64,000 nucleotides of DNA from Bradyrhizobium sp. CCGB12 (lineage in GTDB: Bacteria > Pseudomonadota > Alphaproteobacteria > Rhizobiales > Xanthobacteraceae), in assembly GCF_024199845.1 (NCBI RefSeq), contig NZ_JANADO010000001.1, positions 2,728,001-2,792,000 of the forward strand, written 5' to 3'. The notes beneath the pieces were generated by a model. That model saw only the letters and a list, made by a program, of their open reading frames with translations, did not search any database and was not told where the DNA came from. The position numbers and the translations under genes were made by a program. Shown piece after piece: positions 56,715-64,000 of this stretch. Every line of letters begins with the position of its first letter. Position 1 is the first letter of the stretch.

Positions 56715-57671
56715 ATGGTCGTTATTGTCGATACCATCTCGAACCCGCTGCGCCCGCGCCACCCGGAAAAGGTGAACCGGCCCGATTCTGCTTCGCCGCC
56801 GAAGCCGGACTGGATTCGCGTGCGCGCGCCCAATACCCGCGGCTATGCCGACACCCGCAACATCGTGCGGGCGAACGGCTTGCACACGGTGTGCGAGGAG
56901 GCGGGCTGCCCGAACATCGGCGAGTGCTGGGACAAGAAGCACGCGACCTTCATGATCATGGGTGACACCTGCACCCGCGCCTGTGCCTTCTGCAACGTCA
57001 AGACCGGCCTGCCGAATGCGCTCGATGCCTCGGAGCCGCAGCACGTCGCCGAAGCCGTGGCCAAGCTCGGCCTCGCCCATGTCGTCATCACCTCCGTCGA
57101 CCGCGACGACCTCACTGACGGCGGCGCCCAGCATTTCGCAGAAACCATCCGTGCGATCCGGGCCGCGTGCCCCTCGACCACGATCGAGATCCTGACGCCG
57201 GACTTCCTGCGCAAGGAGGGAGCACTCGAGGTCGTCGTTGCCGCGAAGCCCGACGTCTTCAACCACAATCTCGAGACCGTGCCGTCGCGCTATCTCACGG
57301 TGCGGCCGGGCGCGCGCTATTTCCATTCAATCCGGCTGTTGCAGCGGGTCAGGGAGCTCGATCCCACCATCTTCACCAAGTCCGGCATCATGGTCGGCCT
57401 CGGCGAGGAGCGCCACGAGGTGCTCCAGGTGATGGACGATCTGCGCTCGGCCGAGGTCGACTTCCTGACCATCGGTCAGTACCTCCAGCCGACCCGGAAG
57501 CATCATGCCGTGATGCGCTTCGTGCCGCCCGACGAGTTCGCCTCCTACGAAAAGGTCGCCTACACCAAGGGTTTCCTGATGGTGTCGGCAAGCCCGCTGA
57601 CCCGCTCGTCGCATCATGCCGGCGAGGACTTTGCGAGATTGAAGGCCGCGCGGGCAGCTAGCACCCGCTGA
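56715..57671 (+). CDS. lipA: Lipoyl synthase
   Basis: A 318-aa radical SAM enzyme that inserts two sulfurs into octanoyl groups on E2/H proteins. The auxiliary cluster Cys are 60, 65 and 71 ([14 protein letters not shown]), and the radical SAM Cys are 86, 90 and 93 (CTRACAFC). The C-terminal RSSHHAGED supplies the usual Ser ligand (RSSYHA-type). A RatA/COQ10-like gene follows after 6 nt. Confidence 0.97.
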   Translation: MVVIVDTISNPLRPRHPEKVNRPDSASPPKPDWIRVRAPNTRGYADTRNIVRANGLHTVCEEAGCPNIGECWDKKHATFMIMGDTCTRACAFCNVKTGLPNALDASEPQHVAEAVAKLGLAHVVITSVDRDDLTDGGAQHFAETIRAIRAACPSTTIEILTPDFLRKEGALEVVVAAKPDVFNHNLETVPSRYLTVRPGARYFHSIRLLQRVRELDPTIFTKSGIMVGLGEERHEVLQVMDDLRSAEVDFLTIGQYLQPTRKHHAVMRFVPPDEFASYEKVAYTKGFLMVSASPLTRSSHHAGEDFARLKAARAASTR

Positions 57672-57677
57672 ATCGCC

Positions 57678-58148
57678 ATGCCCAAATTTTCGAGCAAGCG
57701 CCGTGTCAATCACAGTGCATCCGAGATGTTTGATCTGGTCGCCGACGTCGAGCGCTATCCGGAATTCGTGCCGCTGTGCAGCGCGCTGAAGGTGCGGCAG
57801 CGGATGGCGAAGCCCGACGGCACCGAGGTGCTGGTCGCCGACATGACGGTGTCGTTCAAGCTGGTCAAGGAATCCTTCACCAGCCGGGTGACGCTGGATC
57901 GCGACAATCTGAAGATCCTGGTCGAATATCTGCAAGGCCCCTTCAGCAAGCTCGAAAATCGCTGGACGTTCGAATCCAAGGGTGAGGGCGTCTGCGACGT
58001 CGGATTTTTCCTCTCCTACGAGTTTAGGAGCCGCATGCTGGGGATGCTGATGGGCTCGATGTTCGACGCCGCATTCGCGCGTTTCTCCACAGCGTTCGAG
58101 AAGCGGGCCGATGTGATCTACGGCCGGCCGAAGCTGGCGTCGTCGTAG
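57678..58148 (+). CDS. SRPBCC COQ10/RatA-family protein
   Basis: A 156-aa START-like protein with the helix-grip fold (HSASEMFDLVADVERYPEFV; FFLSYEFRSRMLGMLMG). It is the bacterial homologue of the Coq10 lipid-binding protein; E. coli RatA is a member. A role in ubiquinone handling is the likely one in alphaproteobacteria. It is co-transcribed with lipA (6-nt gap). Confidence 0.88.
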   Translation: MPKFSSKRRVNHSASEMFDLVADVERYPEFVPLCSALKVRQRMAKPDGTEVLVADMTVSFKLVKESFTSRVTLDRDNLKILVEYLQGPFSKLENRWTFESKGEGVCDVGFFLSYEFRSRMLGMLMGSMFDAAFARFSTAFEKRADVIYGRPKLASS

Positions 58149-58167
58149 CCGTTCCGGCTGGCTCCGC

Positions 58168-58275
58168 CGTCATTGCGAGGAGCTCTTGCGACGAAGCAAT
58201 CCAGCGTCTCTCCGTGGCGACAGTCTGGATTGCTTCGCGGAGCCTTGTCATCGGGCCGCGCTTCGCGCGGACCCG
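58168..58275. repeat. Palindromic repeat (second family), copy 2
   Basis: It starts CGTCATTGCGAGGAGCTCTT, has GACGAAGCAATCCAG and CTGGATTGCTTCGCGG as inverted arms, and ends in a GGGCCGCGCTTCGCGCGG extension. The right half diverges from the copy at 44499-44585. Confidence 0.65.
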
Positions 58276-58317
58276 TTGGCTTGCCATCACGGTGGGGAGG
58301 CAGGCGCGCCGAACCCT

Positions 58318-59133
58318 TCAATCCACCGCCTTCACCACATCCGGCGGCTGCGAGGCGTAGTAAGCTGCGGCCTGATCGATCTCCTGCGGCGTCATCGCAC
58401 GGGCGACGTTGCGCATCTGCTGGCTGATGTCGTTGCGGCGCTCGCCGGAGGCGAAGGCCTGGAGCTGCGCCTTCATATAGGCCTCCGATTGGCCCTCCAG
58501 CCATGGGCTGCCGGTCTTGTTGTCGAGGCTGCCATGGCAGGAGCCGCAGGGCGCGATACCGCGCATCGGGGCGCCGTAGATGACGATGTTGGGTTTCGGA
58601 TGTTGCGGCGTCGGGTGGTAAGCCGGCAGCCGCGGCAGATAGGCGTAATAATTCGAGAGATCGGCAATCTCTTGGTCCGTCAGATTGACGGCGAACGGCG
58701 ACATCACGGCGTTGGTCCGGGCGCCGGAGCGAAAATCGTGCAGCTCCTTGTAGATCACGGCCGCATACTGGCCGGCGAGGTTCGGCGAGTCCGCGCGGCT
58801 GATGCCGGTCGGGCCGTGGCAGATCGCGCAGCGCTGCGCCAGCGTGGCGCCGCGGCCGATGGCCTCCTGGCTCGGGCGTGACAGCGTGGACGAAGTCAGC
58901 ACGACCTCCGACAGGCGCTTGCTCTGTTCGGGCGCCGTCACGCTGGCCGCGCGTTGCGGCACGCCGGCGGCGCTACAGATGGCATCCCAGACATTGGCGA
59001 ACTGAACCCAGGGCTGCGCGAAGGGCAGCACGATGAAGCCCGCAATCGCCGTCACGATCAGAATGGCAGCGGTGATGCCGACGCCGAGCGTGAAATGCCT
59101 GTTGCGGAAGGTGAAGAGGTCGCGCGCGCTCAT
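58318..59133 (-). CDS. Di-heme cytochrome c, last gene of the oxidase operon
   Basis: A 271-aa membrane-anchored cytochrome c with two heme-binding motifs, CAICHG (about 127-132) and CGSCHG (about 201-206), and an N-terminal TM helix (about 18-40). Its ATG overlaps the stop of the subunit I gene by one base. It probably donates electrons to this oxidase. ORF upstream extensions to 59598 only read through subunit I. Confidence 0.88.
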   Translation of the reverse strand: MSARDLFTFRNRHFTLGVGITAAILIVTAIAGFIVLPFAQPWVQFANVWDAICSAAGVPQRAASVTAPEQSKRLSEVVLTSSTLSRPSQEAIGRGATLAQRCAICHGPTGISRADSPNLAGQYAAVIYKELHDFRSGARTNAVMSPFAVNLTDQEIADLSNYYAYLPRLPAYHPTPQHPKPNIVIYGAPMRGIAPCGSCHGSLDNKTGSPWLEGQSEAYMKAQLQAFASGERRNDISQQMRNVARAMTPQEIDQAAAYYASQPPDVVKAVD

Positions 59134-60755
59134 CACTGCGCTCCCACATAGACCGCCGGCACCGAGGTGCCCTCGCTCAGTGCCAGTGTCAGGATCGGGT
59201 AGCCGTAGTTGGTGAGGGTGAGGCCGATCATCAACGCCACCCACAGCGCATGAGTGTTGAGCGCGACCGGCACGGTCGCCGGCTGATGCACGGCGAGGGC
59301 GAAGCGGTAGGGGCCGGCGTCGGCCTGAGGCGCGCGCATGCCGCGCGCCAGGATGACGATGAATATGAGGCCCGAGGCCAGCAGAATGAAGCCGCCGATC
59401 GCCGAGAGCGTGACCGAAAGCGCCTGCGGCGCGATCGCGGGATCGCCGAAGTCGAAATAGGCCATGCGGCGCGGCATGCCGAGGATGCCGACCCAGTGCC
59501 ATGGGAAGGTGGTGACGATCATGCCGACGAACCACAGCCAGAGCTGGGTGCGGATTAGGCGGAGATCGATCAGCTCCCGGCCCGTCAGATGCGGCCATAG
59601 ATCATAGGCGATCGCAAAATACATGATCACGATGGCGCCACCGAAGATCAGGTGGAAATGCCCGGTGATCCACTGCGTGTTGTGGATCGACGCATCGAGC
59701 TGATAGCTCATGTTGATGAGGCCGCCGGCGCCGCCGAAGCCGAGCATGACGAAGGAGAAAGCCAGCGCCAGCATCATCGGATTGTCCCAGGGCAGGGCCC
59801 AGAGCCAGCCGAACATGCCGCGCCCGCCGCGCAGGCGGGCGGCGATCTCGACGGATGCGCAGATCGTGAACACGGTCAGCAGCGTCGGCAGTGCCACCAG
59901 CGCCGTGAAGGCCGAATGGATGAACTTAAAGCCGGCGCCGACCTGCGGATCGGCAAAGGTGTGGTGCATGCCGATCGGCATCGCCACCACCAGGAACAGG
60001 ATGAAGGAGATTCGCGCCATGCTGTCGGAGTAGACCCGACCGCCGATCGCTCGCGGCACGATGGTGTAATAGGCGATGTAGGTCGGCATCAGCCAGAAAT
60101 AGACGATGGCGTGCAGCGTCCAGGAGAAGAACACGCGGGCAAGCCCCGCATCGATCGTGGCCTTCAGCCCCGCCGCAACGGGAATGATCTGGAGCAGCAG
60201 CTCGAGCGCGGCGCCGACCGCGGTCCAGGCCCACAAATACGAGCCCGCGACATTGGCGTACATCGCCAGCGGCACCGGCGCGCCGGGATGGGCCTTTCGC
60301 CAGACGCGCAGATTGATCGCCATCAGCGCGACCCAGATCCAGGAGCCGACCACGACCAGCACCACGCCGAGATAGTAGAAGACGTTGCCGATCAGCGGCG
60401 GATAGAAAGTGTAGAGTACCGACGCCCGCCCGAGCGCGATCGGGATCACCGCCATGATGCTGCCGGCGACGATCAGCCAGAATCCGGCCCAGGCCCAGCG
60501 CACGCCGACCAGGCGCTGCTGCAGCGCGGACTCGCTGATGGCATAGCCAAAGGCCATCGCGACCAGGGTCGGAAAGACATAGCCCATCACCGTGCCGTGC
60601 GCGGTCAGCGAGCGGTAATAGAGCTCGGGATTGGACAGCCACATGCCGATCGGGCTGCGGATGAACATCTGCCAGGCGCCGAGCGTGAGCGCGACGCCGA
60701 ACACGGCGAAGGCCAGCCAGAAATGGGCGAGGATGAGCTTCCTATTGACCAACAC
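59133..60755 (-). CDS. Heme-copper oxidase subunit I, type B (ba3-like)
   Basis: A 540-aa polytopic catalytic subunit reducing O2 to water. Low-spin heme ligands are in TAHGTVMG (His53) and GHFHLIFGG (His366/368 region). The CuB site has TLHAIVYFW (His215, Tyr219 for the His-Tyr crosslink) and GMHHTF (His264/265). The HxxxYFW pattern without the HPEVY of type A places it in type B, near ba3 oxidases. Fourteen or so TM helices. The start overlaps the subunit II gene by 14 nt. Confidence 0.92.
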   Translation of the reverse strand: MLVNRKLILAHFWLAFAVFGVALTLGAWQMFIRSPIGMWLSNPELYYRSLTAHGTVMGYVFPTLVAMAFGYAISESALQQRLVGVRWAWAGFWLIVAGSIMAVIPIALGRASVLYTFYPPLIGNVFYYLGVVLVVVGSWIWVALMAINLRVWRKAHPGAPVPLAMYANVAGSYLWAWTAVGAALELLLQIIPVAAGLKATIDAGLARVFFSWTLHAIVYFWLMPTYIAYYTIVPRAIGGRVYSDSMARISFILFLVVAMPIGMHHTFADPQVGAGFKFIHSAFTALVALPTLLTVFTICASVEIAARLRGGRGMFGWLWALPWDNPMMLALAFSFVMLGFGGAGGLINMSYQLDASIHNTQWITGHFHLIFGGAIVIMYFAIAYDLWPHLTGRELIDLRLIRTQLWLWFVGMIVTTFPWHWVGILGMPRRMAYFDFGDPAIAPQALSVTLSAIGGFILLASGLIFIVILARGMRAPQADAGPYRFALAVHQPATVPVALNTHALWVALMIGLTLTNYGYPILTLALSEGTSVPAVYVGAQ

Positions 60756-61305
60756 AGCTCAGCCTCCCGCCGCCCTTCGCGCGATCGGCGAATTCGGTCT
60801 TGTCGATCACCTTGACCTTGCCCCACATGCCCTCGTGGCCAAAGCTGCAAAACTCCTGGCAGGGCATGAGATAGTCGCCGGTCTTCGTGAAGCGCATCAG
60901 CTGCTCGGAAATGTAGCCGGGCACCAGCATGGTGTTGACGTTGGTGCCCTGGATCAGGATGCCGTGAACGACGTCGGCACTGGTGGCGCGCATGGTGATC
61001 GGCGTGTCCACGGGCACCACGATGCAGGCCGGCGTGAAGGAATATTGCTGGCCGATCGCACGCACGGTCACATTGCCACTGGCCTCGAGCACGCTGCCGA
61101 GATTGCTCTCGACGAATTCGCCGGACAGATGCAGGCGCGATGGATCGGTGGTTTCGACGCGCGGCTGCGGCATGGTCGCGCGATGGATGCCGGCGAATGC
61201 AGCAAGCAGTGCCATCATCACGATGATGATCACGGCAATGGTGGCCCAGCGCCGCTCGACGCGGGCCGCGACCTCGGCGCTGCCATGGGTTTGCTCTACG
61301 CTCAT
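60742..61305 (-). CDS. Heme-copper oxidase subunit II (CuA)
   Basis: A 187-aa subunit with an N-terminal TM helix (about 21-40) and a cupredoxin domain. The binuclear CuA ligands are all present: His114, Cys149, Glu151, Cys153, His157 and Met160 (CQEFCSFGHEGM). It receives electrons from cytochrome c. The start at 61305 overlaps the small subunit gene as ATGA. The single TM helix fits type B oxidases. Confidence 0.92.
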   Translation of the reverse strand: MSVEQTHGSAEVAARVERRWATIAVIIIVMMALLAAFAGIHRATMPQPRVETTDPSRLHLSGEFVESNLGSVLEASGNVTVRAIGQQYSFTPACIVVPVDTPITMRATSADVVHGILIQGTNVNTMLVPGYISEQLMRFTKTGDYLMPCQEFCSFGHEGMWGKVKVIDKTEFADRAKGGGRLSCVGQ

Positions 61306-61478
61306 TGCAGCGATCCGCGCGGCAGGAAGACGAACAGGTAGAAGGCAAGCCACATCGCGACCACGCATGCCGTGGCAATGCCGGCCAGCACGATCGCGCC
61401 TGTCGGTCCCTGGGCGACGACCTCCTCGACGGCCTGATCGGCGGCGGCTGGGCTGGTCGGCGGGTCCGAGTTGATCAT
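61302..61478 (-). CDS. Small oxidase subunit (IIa-like)
   Basis: A 58-aa protein starting MINSDPPTSPAAADQAV with one TM helix (about 27-52). Its place between cytochrome and subunit II fits the small subunit of ba3-type oxidases. The ATG at 61478 is used; a larger open frame upstream is antisense to nothing real. Confidence 0.75.
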   Translation of the reverse strand: MINSDPPTSPAAADQAVEEVVAQGPTGAIVLAGIATACVVAMWLAFYLFVFLPRGSLQ

Positions 61479-61486
61479 GGCGTGTC

Positions 61487-62728
61487 TCAGTTCAGCGGTG
61501 CGGAGCGCAGCTCGTTGGCCTCGCGTGCCGAGACCGGCGTGCCGCGATTGCCCCAGGCGGTGCGGATGTAGGATACGACGGCGGCGACCTCGTTGTCGGA
61601 GAGGAGGCCTGCGAACGGCGGCATGCCGTAGGGCATAGGATTGCCCTTGGTGCCCGGCGGATAGCCGCCATTGAGCACCATGCGGATCGGATTGACCGCC
61701 GACTGCATCTCGATCGACTGGTTGTTGGCGAGCGGCGGCCAATGCGGCGGCTTGCCTTCGCCCTGCATGCCATGGCAGCTCGCGCAACTCTTGTCATAAA
61801 CGGTCTTGCCGAGGCTGATCAGCAGGCTGCTCTCGCTGGTCGGCAGCGTCGAGCTTGCCGGTGGCGGCGGCGAGGGCTCCGCGATGCCCTTGAGGTACAC
61901 CGCCATCGCCTTGGTGTCCTCGTCGCTGAGATATTGCAGGCTGTTGTGCACGACCTCCGCCATCGGGCCGTAGACCACGCCACGCATGGAGACCCCGGTC
62001 TGGAGCAGGTCGGTGATGTCCTTGATGCTCCAGTCGCCGAGACCTGCTTCGCGATTTGACGTGAGCGAAGGCGCGTACCAGTTCTGCATCGGGATCAGAC
62101 CGCCCTTGAAGGCGTCCGATTGCGCGGTGCCGCCGAGCGCGTTGATCGGCGAATGACACATGCCGCAATGGCCAAGGCCTTCGACCAGATAGGCGCCGCG
62201 ATTCCATTCGGCTGACTTCGACGGGTCGGGCTTGAACTCGCCCTCGCGGAAGTACAGCGTGCGCCAGCCGAGGATGAGCTGACGGTTGTCGTAGGGAAAG
62301 CGCAGCTCGTGCGGCTTGTTCTTCTGGTTCACCGGAGCGATCGAGCGTAAATACGCGAAGATTGCGTCGCTGTCGGCGCGCGTGACCTTGGTGTAGGACG
62401 CAAACGGCATTGCCGGATAGATCAGCCCGCCGTCCGGGAAGCGGCCGCTGTGCATGGTCTTGTAGAAATCGTTGGCGCTCCACTTGCCGATACCTGTATC
62501 CGGATCCGGCGTGATGTTGGAGGTGTAGAGCGTGCCGAATGGCGTCGGCATGGCGCGGCCGCCGGCGAACAGGTGACCTTCCGGTGCTGTGTGGCAGGCA
62601 GTGCAGTCGCCGGCACGCGCGAGATATTCGCCGCGCGCGATGATGTCGGTGGCCTTGTCTTGCGCCTGCGCGGCCGTGGTGAGCGCGGCGATTGCAAGAA
62701 GCGTAATCGACAATTTCGAGCCCATCAT
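61487..62728 (-). CDS. Tri-heme cytochrome c (alcohol dehydrogenase cytochrome subunit-like)
   Basis: A 413-aa exported cytochrome with three CxxCH sites: CTACHT (about 43-47), CGMCHS (about 188-192) and CASCHG (about 318-322). It has a signal peptide (about 1-23). The layout matches the cytochrome subunit of membrane alcohol/gluconate dehydrogenases, but no dehydrogenase gene is present, so it may feed the oxidase directly. The two adjacent ATGs at 62728 and 62725 both fit a GAGG sequence just upstream. Confidence 0.88.
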   Translation of the reverse strand: MMGSKLSITLLAIAALTTAAQAQDKATDIIARGEYLARAGDCTACHTAPEGHLFAGGRAMPTPFGTLYTSNITPDPDTGIGKWSANDFYKTMHSGRFPDGGLIYPAMPFASYTKVTRADSDAIFAYLRSIAPVNQKNKPHELRFPYDNRQLILGWRTLYFREGEFKPDPSKSAEWNRGAYLVEGLGHCGMCHSPINALGGTAQSDAFKGGLIPMQNWYAPSLTSNREAGLGDWSIKDITDLLQTGVSMRGVVYGPMAEVVHNSLQYLSDEDTKAMAVYLKGIAEPSPPPPASSTLPTSESSLLISLGKTVYDKSCASCHGMQGEGKPPHWPPLANNQSIEMQSAVNPIRMVLNGGYPPGTKGNPMPYGMPPFAGLLSDNEVAAVVSYIRTAWGNRGTPVSAREANELRSAPLN

Positions 62729-62736
62729 CCGCCTCG

Positions 62737-63447
62737 TCAGTTGGGCTGGCTGCCGCAGCCGAACGGCAGCGCGTAGGTGCCTTTCGGCACGGGGGCCGGA
62801 TTGGCTGGTGCCGGCCACGTCGCGAGCCAGGCTGCAACGGCGGTAACATCTGCTTCCGTCAGATGTCCGGCGACAAGCTGCATGCAGTCAGGTGACTTTG
62901 CCGTGCGCGTGCCGTAGCGCCAGGCGCCGAGCTGGGCGCTGACATAGGCGGCGCGGAGACCAAGCAGGCCAGGGATACCGGGCTGCATGCCCGTGAGCCC
63001 CGGACCATGGCAACTGACGCACGCCGGTATGTTACGACCGGCGTCGCCGCTGGTGGCGAGCAACGCTCCGAGCGCCAACACGTCCTTGCTGACCTCGCTC
63101 GGCGCCGGTGGCGGCAGCGGCGGGTGCTCGCTGGCAAAATATTCCGCCATCGCCTCCAGATATGGATCGGGCAGGAATTCCAGCAGGTAATTCATCGGCG
63201 GGTATTTGCGCCGGCCGCTGCGGAAGGCGAGGAGCTGGTTGTAGAGATAGCCGGCCGGCTTGCCGGCAAGGCGCGGGAAATAAACGTCGCTGGTGCCTTC
63301 GCCCTTGTTGCCGTGGCAGGGCGTGCAGGCCTCGACCCGCGCCGCCATGGTATCGGGCGGCTGGTTGGCGAGCGGTTGGGCGGCCGCGCCATCAAAGGCA
63401 GCCAAGGTGGCAATGGCGGCTGCCAGAGCAGTGGTGCGAGCGAACAC
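62737..63447 (-). CDS. Di-heme cytochrome c4-like, first gene of the oxidase operon
   Basis: A 236-aa exported cytochrome with CTPCHG and CVSCHG, typical of c4-like diheme carriers. The GTG at 63447 is favoured because GGAGG lies 9 nt upstream, whereas an outer GTG at 63456 would abut it with no spacer. The signal peptide ends about residue 23. It opens a six-gene operon downstream of a FixK2-type box. Confidence 0.82.
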   Translation of the reverse strand: MFARTTALAAAIATLAAFDGAAAQPLANQPPDTMAARVEACTPCHGNKGEGTSDVYFPRLAGKPAGYLYNQLLAFRSGRRKYPPMNYLLEFLPDPYLEAMAEYFASEHPPLPPPAPSEVSKDVLALGALLATSGDAGRNIPACVSCHGPGLTGMQPGIPGLLGLRAAYVSAQLGAWRYGTRTAKSPDCMQLVAGHLTEADVTAVAAWLATWPAPANPAPVPKGTYALPFGCGSQPN

Positions 63448-63518
63448 TCTCGTCACCCTCCAGAAAGCAGGACCGGTTGATTCCGGATCACAACGTAGGG
63501 GAGGATTATTGCGCCAAT

Positions 63519-63532
63519 TTGATCTTGCGCAA
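63519..63532. promoter_or_regulatory. FixK2-type box upstream of the oxidase operon
   Basis: TTGATCTTGCGCAA fits the reported Bradyrhizobium FixK2 consensus TTG(A/C)-N6-(T/G)CAA on both strands. It lies about 70-85 nt before the first cytochrome start, a good place for class II activation. This predicts induction under low oxygen. Confidence 0.65.
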
Positions 63533-63599
63533 GTTCAGGCACGGAGATGACGTTTGGTCGCGGTCCCTGCATATGCAATCCCGATCGAATTGGACAAAA

Positions 63600-64000
63600 C
63601 TTGCGTGCTTCTTGAAATCGAAACATACCGCTGCGCTCTCGCGGCAGTTCTTGCCCGAGGCTTGCGTCGTGATGTCGACCCTCTTTGTCAGGGCGCAGGG
63701 AAGACCGGGTGCCGGCCGGGCACCTACGGTCCACTGTGCGGAAGGTTGCGCTACAAGAGTTGCACAGCGGCATACAGGTGAAGCCAAACAACCGGCCTTC
63801 CCTGCGCAGTGGTTTGACGGCTTATGCCGAGTTCTCCCCGGGGAGCGATGCACTATTGCCCCCGTCGCCTTAGGGATGACTGATGCGCGCACCCGGTTGG
63901 GCCGCCACATCACCGAAAGACTTGGCGCACAGACCCCGGGCGCCAGGACGACACGGTTTTGCCGTACGCTGATAGCGCCGTTCGTGTGCGCGCCGCGATC
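63600..64000 (-). repeat. Long structured repeat, copy B (inverted, cut by window end)
   Basis: The reverse complement matches 44068-44462 at about 94% over 330 bp, with only a few small indels. It keeps the same arms (GCGCAGGGAAGGCCGG and its partner). It continues past the window. Confidence 0.8.

Overview
The window looks like a chromosomal segment of a Bradyrhizobium-type alphaproteobacterium. The evidence is high GC, an aapJQMP amino-acid transporter, popZ, a pcm-like gene followed by tolC, a FixK2-type box in front of a heme-copper oxidase operon, and several palindromic repeat families of the kind scattered through Bradyrhizobium genomes. This assignment comes from gene content; no database search was possible.

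Layout. 1-4.5 kb holds small secreted and membrane proteins, a DUF2171 protein and a divergent PLP-fold protein, ending at tRNA-Arg(UCU). 5-12.4 kb is an alpha-2-macroglobulin/pbpC pair. 12.5-16.2 kb is a four-gene cluster (GT39 transferase, PAP2 phosphatase, GT2 transferase, LAB_N protein) that could remodel lipid A or another envelope glycan. 16.2-19.3 kb, reverse strand, has a Na/Pi cotransporter with a PhoU-like tail and metC. 19.7-24.2 kb is aapJQMP. 24.3-28.9 kb is a tandem pair of TPR/O-GlcNAc-transferase (SPINDLY-type) genes with nearly identical structured leaders. cysK is on the reverse strand at 29-30 kb. 30.7-39.9 kb is a four-gene RND efflux operon with two pump subunits. A DTW-domain tRNA enzyme and tRNA-Cys follow.

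40.8-44.8 kb is an accessory patch: short genes, an IS1182-type insertion sequence sitting in a palindromic repeat, and a long structured repeat whose inverted partner lies at the right edge of the window. Next comes an envelope-stress module at 44.8-48.3 kb (PspA, YqiJ-like, flotillin). Its first ORF carries an in-frame N-terminal region resembling the front half of TnpB, with no RuvC nuclease part. This is the most unusual item in the window.

48.5-58.1 kb is mostly core genome: a small secreted protein, tRNA-Asn, a pcm-like gene, tolC, popZ, valS, mpg, lipA and a COQ10/RatA-like gene. 58.3-63.5 kb, reverse strand, is a type-B heme-copper oxidase operon with three c-type cytochrome genes (seven CxxCH motifs), preceded by a FixK2-type box, so probably a microaerobic respiratory branch. 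The window ends inside the inverted repeat copy.

Common theme: much of the segment concerns the cell envelope (A2M/PBP1C, GT39 cluster, RND and TolC efflux, PspA/flotillin).
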